Source: CAJWPI01 sp964635015 (lineage in GTDB: Bacteria; Pseudomonadota; Gammaproteobacteria; Magnimaribacterales; Magnimaribacteraceae). From it: DNA of 64,000 nt. The position numbers were made by a program, and so were the translations under genes. Every line of letters starts with the position of its first letter. Positions within the stretch are counted from its first letter, which is position 1. The DNA lies in contig CAZWMS010000002.1 of assembly GCA_964635015.1 (NCBI GenBank), positions 1 through 64,000 of the forward strand. Reading direction: 5' to 3'. Below are positions 24,308-32,943 of this stretch, piece after piece. The notes under the pieces are model-generated. The model worked only from the letters and a program-made list of their open reading frames with translations. It was not told the DNA's origin and did no database searches.

Positions 24308-26395
24308 CTACTTACTGCTTTGAAGCAGTTTGTAGGTTGTATTAGCTTGAGAAATTAAATATTGATGAATTGCATCAGTTTGGTCTTCAGAAAGCATCTC
24401 ACTAAAAGATATCATGCCTTTATCTTTATGCGATCCACCCAAAACTATACCTAAAAAGGCAGTATGAGTTTCTTGACTCATTTGTTGAAGATCAGGAATT
24501 ACTCCTCCTCCAACAGCACCAGCACCATGACAAAATTGGCAATGTTCATGATATTCGTATTCTCCTTCAGAAACTGTAGCCATATCAGATACCAAAAGGG
24601 GGGGTTTTGGCATATCTTTATACAATTTAGGTTCAGGAAGGCTATTGTCTCCTCCTAGCTTAAAAACAAGCAGTCTGCCATTTATGTTCCCTCCAGAATG
24701 AACAGGAGGTACGCCTCCGGATAAGGCATAGGCTCCTCCATAACCAACCATAACGGCTACATACTGATTACCATCTATACTGTAAGTAATCGGTGGGGCC
24801 CCTACACCACTTTGAACATCAACCTCCCAGATTTTTTTACCATCATCGGCTTTATAAGCTATAAACTTTCCTTCAGTAGTTCCTTGAAAAACTAAGTTAC
24901 CAGCAGTAGTTAGCGTGCCTCCATTCCAAGGCCAGTCATAATTCGCTCTCCAGATTTCTTTTTGACTTACAGGGTCCCACGCACTTAGATGGCCTTTTAT
25001 AGCCTCTAATAATTCTTCAAGTTCCTCCTGATCTTTGGGTGGAACAGTAGCGTTAATATCTATTCCCGTATTCCAAGTTTTTTCGTTATAAACGAAGTTT
25101 TTATCATCCCCATAGTTAAAGAATAATTCTTGAGCAGGAAGATAAACCAATCCTGTGTGAGGGTTGAAAGACATTGGTTGCCAATTATGCCCACCCAAGG
25201 GACCTGGTTTTATTTTTTCAACGACCCTGTCTTTGTAATTTTTTTCTGGGTTTTCTACCGGACGTCCAGTTAATTGGTCAATATGAGTTGCCCAATTAAC
25301 AGGAACATAATTTTCTGCAGAAATAAGATCCCCATTTACTCTATCAATAACGTAAAAAAAACCGTTCTTTGGAGCCTGCATAATTACTTTTTTCTTTTTA
25401 CCTTGAATTTCAAGATCAGCTAATATCATATGTTGTGTAGCTGTATAATCCCAAGTATCACCAGGAGTAGTTTGATAGTGCCAAACATATTCACCTGTAT
25501 TCGGTTTGAGCGCTACTATTGATGAAAGAAACAAGTTATCTCCTCCTCCAGGACTCCTTATATATCTATTCCAAGGGGAGCCATTACCTACACCAATATA
25601 TAAAAGATCCAAAGACGGATCATATGCCATAGAATCCCAAACAGTTCCACCTCCACCTATTTCCCACCAATTTCCTCCCTTCCAGGTAGTTATTGTTTCT
25701 TTTAAAATGGGGTTTTCGAAAGCATCTTTTGGATTGCCAGGCACAGTATAAAATCTCCATATCATCTCACCCGACTCTGTGCTATAAGCACTGACATACC
25801 CTCTTACTCCAAGCTCTGCTCCTCCATTTCCTATTATTACTTTATCTTTTATAATTCTAGGGGCCCCTGTAATTGTATAAGGCTTTTCTTTGTCTATAGT
25901 TAGTTTTTCCCAGATAAGTTTGCCATTATCTGCCTCTAGAGCTATTAATCTTCCATCAATAGTCCCAAAAAATACTTTTCCTTTCCATACAGCAACACCT
26001 CTGTTTACCACATCACAGCAAGCTTTATACCCCCACTCTTTTGGAACCTTTGGATCATATTTCCAGATTAATTCCCCCTTTTCTGCATCAAGTGCGTATA
26101 CAACACTCCAAGCTGAGGTTATAAACATAACTCCGTCAACTACAATGGGAGAGGCTTCATGACCTCGGTTTGTATCAGTATTGAAATACCATGCTAATCC
26201 AAGCTTTTTTACATTATCTGAATTAATATCTGTAAGAGGACTAAATCGTTTTTCATCATAAGTTCTTCCATGAGCCATCCAGTTTTCAGGCTCCAGATCT
26301 GCTTGGATTATTCTCTCACCATTTATATTAAATTCTTCTGAGCAAGCAGCCAGAATAATAAAAATTATTAGAGGAAGGATATTTTTACTAAACAT
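24308..26395 (-). CDS. PQQ-dependent quinohaemoprotein dehydrogenase with cytochrome c domain
   Basis: Periplasmic alcohol-type dehydrogenase of the eight-bladed PQQ propeller family, fused to a C-terminal cytochrome c. The 695 residues start with a lipoprotein signal (LAAC, Cys18), so it is probably lipid-anchored. The vicinal disulfide Cys126-Cys127, Glu194 in GGAELGVRG and Asn271 in GVGNGSPWN (metal ligands), and the catalytic Asp316 in TWDYTAT are present. The residue two after it is Thr318, not Asp, so the lanthanide DYD signature is missing and Ca2+ is expected. Haem motif CQFCH is at 619-623, with Met661 a likely axial ligand. Substrate not determinable. A 64-base gap separates it from the RND gene upstream. 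Confidence 0.93.
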   Translation of the reverse strand: MFSKNILPLIIFIILAACSEEFNINGERIIQADLEPENWMAHGRTYDEKRFSPLTDINSDNVKKLGLAWYFNTDTNRGHEASPIVVDGVMFITSAWSVVYALDAEKGELIWKYDPKVPKEWGYKACCDVVNRGVAVWKGKVFFGTIDGRLIALEADNGKLIWEKLTIDKEKPYTITGAPRIIKDKVIIGNGGAELGVRGYVSAYSTESGEMIWRFYTVPGNPKDAFENPILKETITTWKGGNWWEIGGGGTVWDSMAYDPSLDLLYIGVGNGSPWNRYIRSPGGGDNLFLSSIVALKPNTGEYVWHYQTTPGDTWDYTATQHMILADLEIQGKKKKVIMQAPKNGFFYVIDRVNGDLISAENYVPVNWATHIDQLTGRPVENPEKNYKDRVVEKIKPGPLGGHNWQPMSFNPHTGLVYLPAQELFFNYGDDKNFVYNEKTWNTGIDINATVPPKDQEELEELLEAIKGHLSAWDPVSQKEIWRANYDWPWNGGTLTTAGNLVFQGTTEGKFIAYKADDGKKIWEVDVQSGVGAPPITYSIDGNQYVAVMVGYGGAYALSGGVPPVHSGGNINGRLLVFKLGGDNSLPEPKLYKDMPKPPLLVSDMATVSEGEYEYHEHCQFCHGAGAVGGGVIPDLQQMSQETHTAFLGIVLGGSHKDKGMISFSEMLSEDQTDAIHQYLISQANTTYKLLQSSK

Positions 26396-26459
26396 AAATA
26401 AAACTCTTAAATAAGAGCCCCTTACTCTAAGGTTTGCTTAAACTAAAGACAAGAAAAAA

Positions 26460-29400
26460 TTAGTTTATGGAATGAGAAGTTTTTTTATTAAAAAAATAGC
26501 TGAATTTATTTAGAACTTTTCCTGGTAATTCTTTGAGAGAGTCTGAGAGAACAAGGGCACAAGGAGTGACAACCAAAGTTAGAACTGTTGCTACAGTCAA
26601 ACCAACAACAATAGCTCCAGACATTTGTTCCCAATAACTAGTTATATACATCCCTGATTTAATTTGTCTATTTATTAGGTCTATGCTGTAGCCTAAAGCT
26701 ATAGGCAATAGTCCACAAATTGTAGTAAATGAAGTTAAAAATACCGGTCTTAATCTGAGGACTGCACTTCTTAAAGCTAGACTAATTAAATCTTGATCTG
26801 GATTGTTTTTCTTAAGAACGTTAAAAGTATCAATTAAAACAATATTGTTATTAACAACAATTCCAGCAAGAGCTATACAACTAATTCCAGTTTGCATAGT
26901 GCTAAAGGATCTTCCCAAGATTAATAGAGCTAAGAAAACTCCACCGAAGGAGAGCAAAATTGCTGAAAGAATAATTATGGATTGATAAAAACTATTAAAC
27001 TGAGTTACTAGGAGTACCAGCATAATAAAAAGGGATAGAACTAAAGAAGTAACCAAGAAATCTGTAGCCTCCTGATTATATCTATCAAAGCCTCCAAATT
27101 TAACTGATATTCCTTTTCCTAAATCATTAAGAGAGACCCATTCTTTTATTTGTTTTATTTTTTCAGATATTATTACCCCTTGCTCTTTTTCAGCGGTAAC
27201 TGAATAAACCCTTTTACCATCTTTACGGTTAATAACCCCTGTGGCTGGTTTTGGTTTTAGTTCTACAAAACTATTAACAGGAACAAGACCTTTAACAGTT
27301 TTAACAGTTAATCTACTTAATTCATCTAGATTTCTTTGGTTTTTAGGAAATCTAACTCTTATATCGATCTCTTCATCCGCATCAAGTGGCCTATATTCTC
27401 CTACCTTGATACCGTTAGTTATCATTTGTACTGAAGCTCCAACATCATTTAGGCTTGCTCCAAATTGTGCCGCCCTAGTTTTATCTATCTTCATTTCCCA
27501 TTCTACGCCTCTTTGCTGAAGGGTATCTTCAATGTCAGTTAATCCTTGAACTTCGTTTTCAATAAAAGCTCTAACTTTTTTTGTAGCTTCAGATAGTGCT
27601 ATGGGATCGTTGCCAAGAATGTCTATATCAACTGATTTTCCTATGGGTGGGCCTGCTTTTTCAGCTTCTACTTGAACCAAAAATCCAGAAAATCCAGAAA
27701 TATTTTCTTTCATATCATCCATAATCTCGTAACCATCTTTTTCTGATTCCCTTTTCGTTTCATCATAAAAATCTATGAACATAGATGAAATCCTATCAGG
27801 ATTAGAACGTCCCCACCTATTACCTGATCCCGTTCTTAAATACAACATTTCTATATCTTCCATTGGCAGTATCTTTTCCTCTGCTTTAACGGAAAGGTCT
27901 CTTATTTCATCAATAGAGAAATTACCCCTTGCAGATACATTAACCTGAACCCATTGCGGGGCTACTTCAGGAAAATATATAGTCCCCTTGCCATGATCAA
28001 ACCACACCTTCATTATAAGAATTATTGCAAAGACTATAATAAATATGGTTTGTCCAGGTATTTTTAGGAGTCCATAAACTTTTCTCGCATAGGCTCCAGT
28101 AATTCCAGGTAGTGCTAAAGGATTTTCAGTTTCTAGTTTTCTTATGTTATTTGTGTGATATTCTGATTCTTTCGCTAAACCCCCAAAAAGTGCTCCTAAT
28201 ATGGGGACAAAGATAATGGCATAGATTAAGGATCCAGTTAGCACACAAAACACTGTAACTGGCATCATCCTTATAAAACGTCCCATTCCTGGCATCAACA
28301 TTAAAGGCATGAAAACTACCAAAGTTGTAACTGTTGAAGACAATACAGGCCAAAACATCCTTGAAGCTGCAGTCGAATAAGCCTCAATTCTATTCATTCC
28401 TTCAGCTAGTTTTCTATCCGCATACTCTGTTACCACTATAGACCCATCAATTGTCATGCCCATAGAAATTAACATTCCAAACATCACCATAAAATTAAAT
28501 TCTTTATCAAACATATGCAAGATCATTAAACAAAATAAGTAGGTAAAAGGTATTGCCAGTCCTACTAAAAAGGATGTTCTAAACCCAAGAGCTGCTAGAA
28601 CTACAATCATGACTAATACCACTGCAGTTAAAACATTCCCTTGAAGTTCAGAAAGCATCTCAAGTACAAATTTTGTTTCATCTCTTGTATAAACAACTTC
28701 TACTCCTAAAGGGAATTTTTCTTGTTCTTTAGCTACTTCTTGTTTTACCTTCTCAATCACATCTAATAGATTTGAACCACTTCTTTTTACAATTTCTAGG
28801 GAGACTGCTGATTCTCCATTAACCCTGGTATAACCACTCCTGTCCTTAAAGGTTCTTCTTACTTGGGCAACGTCAGATAAGGTTATTACTGAATTTCCAG
28901 AAACTTTTACTGGTAATTTATTTATATCTTCCAAGTCAGAGAATACACTTGGTACATTGACTGCAAACCTCCCTTTGCCCGTGTCTAAAGAACCAGCAGG
29001 TATGATTCTATTGTTATTGGAAATAGCTTGATAAAGCTCTCCCATAGAGATTCCATATGATTCTAATTTAGATTTTTCTACAACTGCTTCAAGTAATTCT
29101 TCAGGAACACCTTGAAGATCAGCTGAAAGAACTTCAGGTATAGTTTCTAGTTCATCTTGCAGGTCTTCAGCTAAATTCATCAGCACCTTTTCTGATACGG
29201 TGCCACTAGTGAGGCTTATAGTTACTACTGGAAATCTTGAAGTTGAGTATTCTAATATTCTGGGTTCTCTAGCGTCATTAGGCAATTCAGGCCTAACTTC
29301 ATCAACTTTTATTCTCGTGTCATAAAGAGCTTGATCCATATCAATATCTTGATCAAATTCAACTCTTATCGTCGCATAGCCAGCTGATGCAGTTGAATTA

Positions 29401-29642
29401 ACTTCTTCTACTCCTTCTACAGTTCTTAAAGCTGTTTCAAGAGGTTTTACCAAAAGCCTTTCCGAATCTTCAGGAGAAACCCCCTCATAGAAAACTGCTA
29501 CAACAACTCCAGGAAAAGTTACATCGGGTTCTGTAGCTTTAGGAAGGGCATTCATTGCATAAACACCCCATAAGGATAGGAGAACGAATATACTTAATGA
29601 GGTTCTGGATCTTTCTATTGCTTTAAGAACAAAATTTCTCAT
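26460..29642 (-). CDS. RND-family efflux transporter permease
   Basis: Inner-membrane proton-driven pump of the AcrB/HAE family, 1060 residues, two halves of six transmembrane segments each with a large periplasmic domain. The N-terminal SRTSLSIFVLLSLWGVYAM and PGVVVAVFYEGVSPEDSERL, and the second-half AGIVVNNNIVLIDTFN are typical. In TM4 the AcrB Asp pair reads Asp399-Gly400 (TIDGSIVV), and the TM10 Lys position reads Asn, so the proton relay differs from AcrB. Its start overlaps the stop of the adaptor gene by four bases. No outer-membrane TolC-type gene is adjacent. Substrate is unknown. Confidence 0.94.
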   Translation of the reverse strand: MRNFVLKAIERSRTSLSIFVLLSLWGVYAMNALPKATEPDVTFPGVVVAVFYEGVSPEDSERLLVKPLETALRTVEGVEEVNSTASAGYATIRVEFDQDIDMDQALYDTRIKVDEVRPELPNDAREPRILEYSTSRFPVVTISLTSGTVSEKVLMNLAEDLQDELETIPEVLSADLQGVPEELLEAVVEKSKLESYGISMGELYQAISNNNRIIPAGSLDTGKGRFAVNVPSVFSDLEDINKLPVKVSGNSVITLSDVAQVRRTFKDRSGYTRVNGESAVSLEIVKRSGSNLLDVIEKVKQEVAKEQEKFPLGVEVVYTRDETKFVLEMLSELQGNVLTAVVLVMIVVLAALGFRTSFLVGLAIPFTYLFCLMILHMFDKEFNFMVMFGMLISMGMTIDGSIVVTEYADRKLAEGMNRIEAYSTAASRMFWPVLSSTVTTLVVFMPLMLMPGMGRFIRMMPVTVFCVLTGSLIYAIIFVPILGALFGGLAKESEYHTNNIRKLETENPLALPGITGAYARKVYGLLKIPGQTIFIIVFAIILIMKVWFDHGKGTIYFPEVAPQWVQVNVSARGNFSIDEIRDLSVKAEEKILPMEDIEMLYLRTGSGNRWGRSNPDRISSMFIDFYDETKRESEKDGYEIMDDMKENISGFSGFLVQVEAEKAGPPIGKSVDIDILGNDPIALSEATKKVRAFIENEVQGLTDIEDTLQQRGVEWEMKIDKTRAAQFGASLNDVGASVQMITNGIKVGEYRPLDADEEIDIRVRFPKNQRNLDELSRLTVKTVKGLVPVNSFVELKPKPATGVINRKDGKRVYSVTAEKEQGVIISEKIKQIKEWVSLNDLGKGISVKFGGFDRYNQEATDFLVTSLVLSLFIMLVLLVTQFNSFYQSIIILSAILLSFGGVFLALLILGRSFSTMQTGISCIALAGIVVNNNIVLIDTFNVLKKNNPDQDLISLALRSAVLRLRPVFLTSFTTICGLLPIALGYSIDLINRQIKSGMYITSYWEQMSGAIVVGLTVATVLTLVVTPCALVLSDSLKELPGKVLNKFSYFFNKKTSHSIN

Positions 29643-30544
29643 GCTTCAGGAAATTCTACTTCTTCAACTTTAACTATTTGTCCCAAGAAAACATACTCTT
29701 GGCCAACAGTAATTATCCTGGCTGATTGAGGAAGACCTGTGATCCAAATACCTTCCAATGTATCCTCTAAAATTTCTATAGAGTTAAATTGAACTTCATT
29801 TTTTGAATCGACTGTTCTAACTCCTAATTGCCCTTCATCATCTAGCATGAGGATGGCAGGAGAAATTCTGTGGGCTAAAACATCATCACCCTCTATGGTT
29901 AAGGAGGCGGATAAACCATCTCTGATAGATCTATCTGAATTATCAACACTCATTTCTACCCTGAAAGTTCTAGCAGTTTTATTTGCAGACGTACCTACAA
30001 ACGTTACTAAACCCTCAATTTCTTGACCTGAAATTAATTTTGCTTTAGCACTTGATCCAACTTTAATAAAAGATATATCTTTTTCTGAAACTTCTCCTAT
30101 AACCAACATAGGATTGGGATCAATCAAGGTAGCACAGATTCCACCCAGATTAAGATAGTCTCCACTTTCTACATTTAGTCTTTCTAGATAACCATCAAAA
30201 GGAGCAAAAATTTTAGGATAAGCTTCTCTGCCTGCTATGTAAAGTTGGCAAATTAGATCTCCCTTCTTGACATAATCACCTTGTTTGTAAGGAGTTTTTA
30301 CTACTCTACCACCAATTTCAGCCCTAACATTCACCAATTTCTCAGCTTCTGTCAAACCGCTTAATTTTATTTTCTTTGAGTGAGATTGGCCTTCACTTTT
30401 AAGAACAGTCACAGAAGATATTGTCTCTAGTTCTAGTTCAGATTTATTAATGTATGTATCTTCTTTAAGCATTCCAGATAAAAGCCATGAAAAGGCAAAG
30501 ATAAAAGCTATAAAGGCTGTTTTATAAGTTTGTTTGATTTGCAT
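29639..30544 (-). CDS. RND periplasmic adaptor (membrane fusion protein), hairpin-less
   Basis: Periplasmic adaptor for the RND pump encoded next. The 301 residues have an N-terminal membrane anchor (about 8-24), the two lipoyl half-motifs (about 71-101 with AEIGGRVVKTPYKQGDYVKKG, and 110-137 with FAPFDGYLERL), then beta-barrel and membrane-proximal domains. The two halves are joined by only about ten residues, so the long alpha-helical hairpin that docks to TolC-type channels is absent. Such hairpin-less adaptors are known, for example Borrelia BesA. An inverted repeat lies 10 bases upstream of the start. It overlaps the permease gene by four bases. Confidence 0.9.
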   Translation of the reverse strand: MQIKQTYKTAFIAFIFAFSWLLSGMLKEDTYINKSELELETISSVTVLKSEGQSHSKKIKLSGLTEAEKLVNVRAEIGGRVVKTPYKQGDYVKKGDLICQLYIAGREAYPKIFAPFDGYLERLNVESGDYLNLGGICATLIDPNPMLVIGEVSEKDISFIKVGSSAKAKLISGQEIEGLVTFVGTSANKTARTFRVEMSVDNSDRSIRDGLSASLTIEGDDVLAHRISPAILMLDDEGQLGVRTVDSKNEVQFNSIEILEDTLEGIWITGLPQSARIITVGQEYVFLGQIVKVEEVEFPEA

Positions 30545-30554
30545 AAGTAATTAG

Positions 30555-30576
30555 GTGTTATACTTAACTATAACAC
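30555..30576. promoter_or_regulatory. Inverted repeat upstream of the RND operon, candidate operator
   Basis: GTGTTATA at 30555-30562 and TATAACAC at 30569-30576 are a perfect 8-base inverted repeat with a 6-base spacer, 10 bases from the adaptor start codon on the minus strand. It covers a possible -10 region (TATAGT). The size and symmetry suit a TetR- or MarR-type operator. No regulator gene is adjacent. Confidence 0.45.
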
Positions 30577-30596
30577 TAAAATACTAAAGAATAAAA

Positions 30597-31691
30597 CTAT
30601 ATCTGATGCTTTTTTTTCAATTCCTTAAGCTTTAGGCTCACTTCTTCTTGGGACTTCTTATTAATAGTTTTACTGGAAGGATCATTGACCCCACTTGTAT
30701 CCCAACTTTTTTCTATTCTCTCTTCAAGGAGACTAATATTTTGTTCAGAATATTTCATATTTTTTTGCCATTGAAACTTTACATGTTGAAGGAATTTACT
30801 ATTCCAAGAGTTGTGTGATTGACCAGTTTCTTTCCAGTAAAGAATAAACTCGGGTATGCAAGACTCTGAAAAGTCCTTAGTTATTCCTGTAAGACTTAGC
30901 ACTTGAAAGAAGTCTTGACTTGGAGTCCAATCATCCGTTATAGGAAGAGGTTTATCAGAATTTTCTATTAAATTAGAAAATTTAGCCCATTGTCTCCTTG
31001 CATGAGCTATAAATTTGCTATTCCAGGTATCTGATGCCTCTCCTTTCTCACTCCAATATAGTTTAAATTCATCTACTTCTTCGTTGATAAATTCTTTCTT
31101 CACACCTGCTTTTATTAATATTTCTATGGCTTCTTGATCTGGTGTCCAATTCTTTTTTATGGGTTTTCTTTTTGCTTCTTTATATTCAGTTATTTCTTCT
31201 AAACGCCACTGCTTTATAACAAAGCGTAAAAATTTAATTTCCCATGACCTACTTTTCTCATGTTTCTCATTATAGAAGTGTTTAAAATCTTGAATTTGAT
31301 TCATAACAAAGCTTTCAGGTATACCATATTCTAAGGCTTGATTAAGTATTTGCTTATTAGGCTTCCATTCTTCTTCTAAAAAGATTTCGTCAGGAGTTGT
31401 AAAGTCAGTATATTCAGAAATTTCCTTCTTTTTTATTTTAGATTTGTTTACAAGATAGAAAGAATTTTTATTCTTTTCTTTTACTATTACACCTTTAACA
31501 ACCAAGCTATCAATTGTTTTATTTAATTCATCTTTACTCCAAAAGGGCGTTTCTTGAAGTATAGATTCAAAATCAATTGATAAATCTTTGTTCTTATCCA
31601 AAAGAGAATATAAAGCTTCTAATAAAACTGACTGGTTTAGGCCTAGAGTAATAGCAGCTTCTTTAGATATAGTTATATGTTTATCTTTCAT
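30597..31691 (-). CDS. Protein with N-terminal winged helix and three DnaT-like repeats
   Basis: A 364-residue protein. Residues 1 to about 85 look like a helical winged-helix domain (EAAITLGLNQSVLLEALYSL, TIDSLVVKGVIV). Then three repeats of the DnaT C-terminal domain, the single-strand-DNA-binding part of primosomal protein I, follow at W109-W162, W182-W235 and W255-W308, exactly 73 residues apart. Each reads W-x-P at the start, a Gly-Ile/Val-x-x-x-F turn, EF-x-x-YW-x-E-x-G, then SWNSKF and a final QW (the first repeat is most diverged). A Lys-rich tail ends it. Role in replication restart or other ssDNA handling is inference. It stands alone between the RND operon and the DAHP synthase gene. 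Confidence 0.85.
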   Translation of the reverse strand: MKDKHITISKEAAITLGLNQSVLLEALYSLLDKNKDLSIDFESILQETPFWSKDELNKTIDSLVVKGVIVKEKNKNSFYLVNKSKIKKKEISEYTDFTTPDEIFLEEEWKPNKQILNQALEYGIPESFVMNQIQDFKHFYNEKHEKSRSWEIKFLRFVIKQWRLEEITEYKEAKRKPIKKNWTPDQEAIEILIKAGVKKEFINEEVDEFKLYWSEKGEASDTWNSKFIAHARRQWAKFSNLIENSDKPLPITDDWTPSQDFFQVLSLTGITKDFSESCIPEFILYWKETGQSHNSWNSKFLQHVKFQWQKNMKYSEQNISLLEERIEKSWDTSGVNDPSSKTINKKSQEEVSLKLKELKKKHQI

Positions 31692-31752
31692 AAATTGAAG
31701 TAATTTTAAAAGGGTAAATTATCCCCACTTACTTCTCAAGAGGAACTGTTAA

Positions 31753-32802
31753 TTATTTTCTTTTTTTTACAGCTAGAGAAAGGTCTTTTAAGCAGATTTG
31801 TGTATCTTTCCAACTAATACAGGCATCTGTAATGCTCTTGCCATAAATTAGGTCTTTTTTAGAGCCGGGACTTTGATTTCCTTCAACCAAGTTACTTTCT
31901 ATCATAACCCCTGAAATTCTTTTTTCCCCTGATGATATTTGCTCACAAATATCATCGCAGACTTCCAGCTGTTTTTTATATTGCTTCTTACTATTACCGT
32001 GGCTCATATCTATCATTATTGACTCTCTCAAACCAGCTTTTTTAAGCAAATCCCCTGCTTCTTTTATATTTTTTGAATAATAATTAGGCTTTTTCCCCCC
32101 CCTTAAAACTATATGGCAGTCTTCATTTCCAGAAGAAGAAAAAACTGCCGACTTACCCTCTTTAGTAACAGATAAGAAAATATGTGAATTTTGGGATGAT
32201 TTTATAGCATCTATAGCTACTTTTATTTCTCCTTCTGTCGTATTTTTGAAACCTACTGGACATGATAACCCTGAGGTTAGCTCTCTGTGCACTTGACTTT
32301 CTGTTGTTCTAGCACCTATTGCCCCCCAGGAAATAAGGTCAGCCAGATATTGAGGAGTAATTACATCCAGAAATTCTGTAGCAGCAGGAACACCAAGATC
32401 ATTAATATCTCTTAAAAGTTGTCTAGAAACTGCTAGCCCTTTATTAATGTTAAAAGAATTATCAAGATTGGGGTCATTTATTAATCCCTTCCATCCCACA
32501 ACAGTTCGTGGCTTTTCAAAATAAACTCTCATAACTATTAATAATTCGTTTTTATATTTCCTAATTTCTTCTAATAATTTATTAGCATAATCTAGAGCTG
32601 CTTCAGGGTCGTGAATGGAGCAAGGCCCAACAACAACTATAAGTCGCCCATTCTTTTGAGAGAGTATTTCAGAAATTTCATTTCGTGATTCAAATACTAA
32701 TTTTGATGAAGCTTGAGAAATAGGCAGTTTTTCTATTAAATCACTAGGAGGGGTTAATTCCTCCGTTCCGGATATTCTCAAGTTGTCAGTTTGATAAAGC
32801 AT
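31753..32802 (-). CDS. Class I 3-deoxy-7-phosphoheptulonate (DAHP) synthase
   Basis: First step of the shikimate pathway: joins phosphoenolpyruvate and erythrose 4-phosphate. The 349 residues have the class I (AroF/G/H) motifs VVGPCSIHDPEAALDYA, MRVYFEKPRTVVGWKGLI, SWGAIGARTTESQVHRE, GFKNTTEG and MIDMSHGNSKK. Which feedback amino acid controls it is not readable, so no letter is given. No chorismate mutase domain is fused. It is divergent from nadE, with 141 bases between them that hold no clear consensus promoter. aroA, pheA and tyrA are about 13 kb away on the other strand. Confidence 0.96.
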   Translation of the reverse strand: MLYQTDNLRISGTEELTPPSDLIEKLPISQASSKLVFESRNEISEILSQKNGRLIVVVGPCSIHDPEAALDYANKLLEEIRKYKNELLIVMRVYFEKPRTVVGWKGLINDPNLDNSFNINKGLAVSRQLLRDINDLGVPAATEFLDVITPQYLADLISWGAIGARTTESQVHRELTSGLSCPVGFKNTTEGEIKVAIDAIKSSQNSHIFLSVTKEGKSAVFSSSGNEDCHIVLRGGKKPNYYSKNIKEAGDLLKKAGLRESIMIDMSHGNSKKQYKKQLEVCDDICEQISSGEKRISGVMIESNLVEGNQSPGSKKDLIYGKSITDACISWKDTQICLKDLSLAVKKRK

Positions 32803-32943
32803 TAGTTATAATTTAAGAAAGGTTGAGCATTTTACATTTTTAAACTCTATATTAAAGGTTTTTATGGGTAATGAGACTCCAAAGTTAAAAATATTTATTG
32901 CTTATTAACCACTAAGATTCCAAGGAAAATAGATAAAGCCAAA

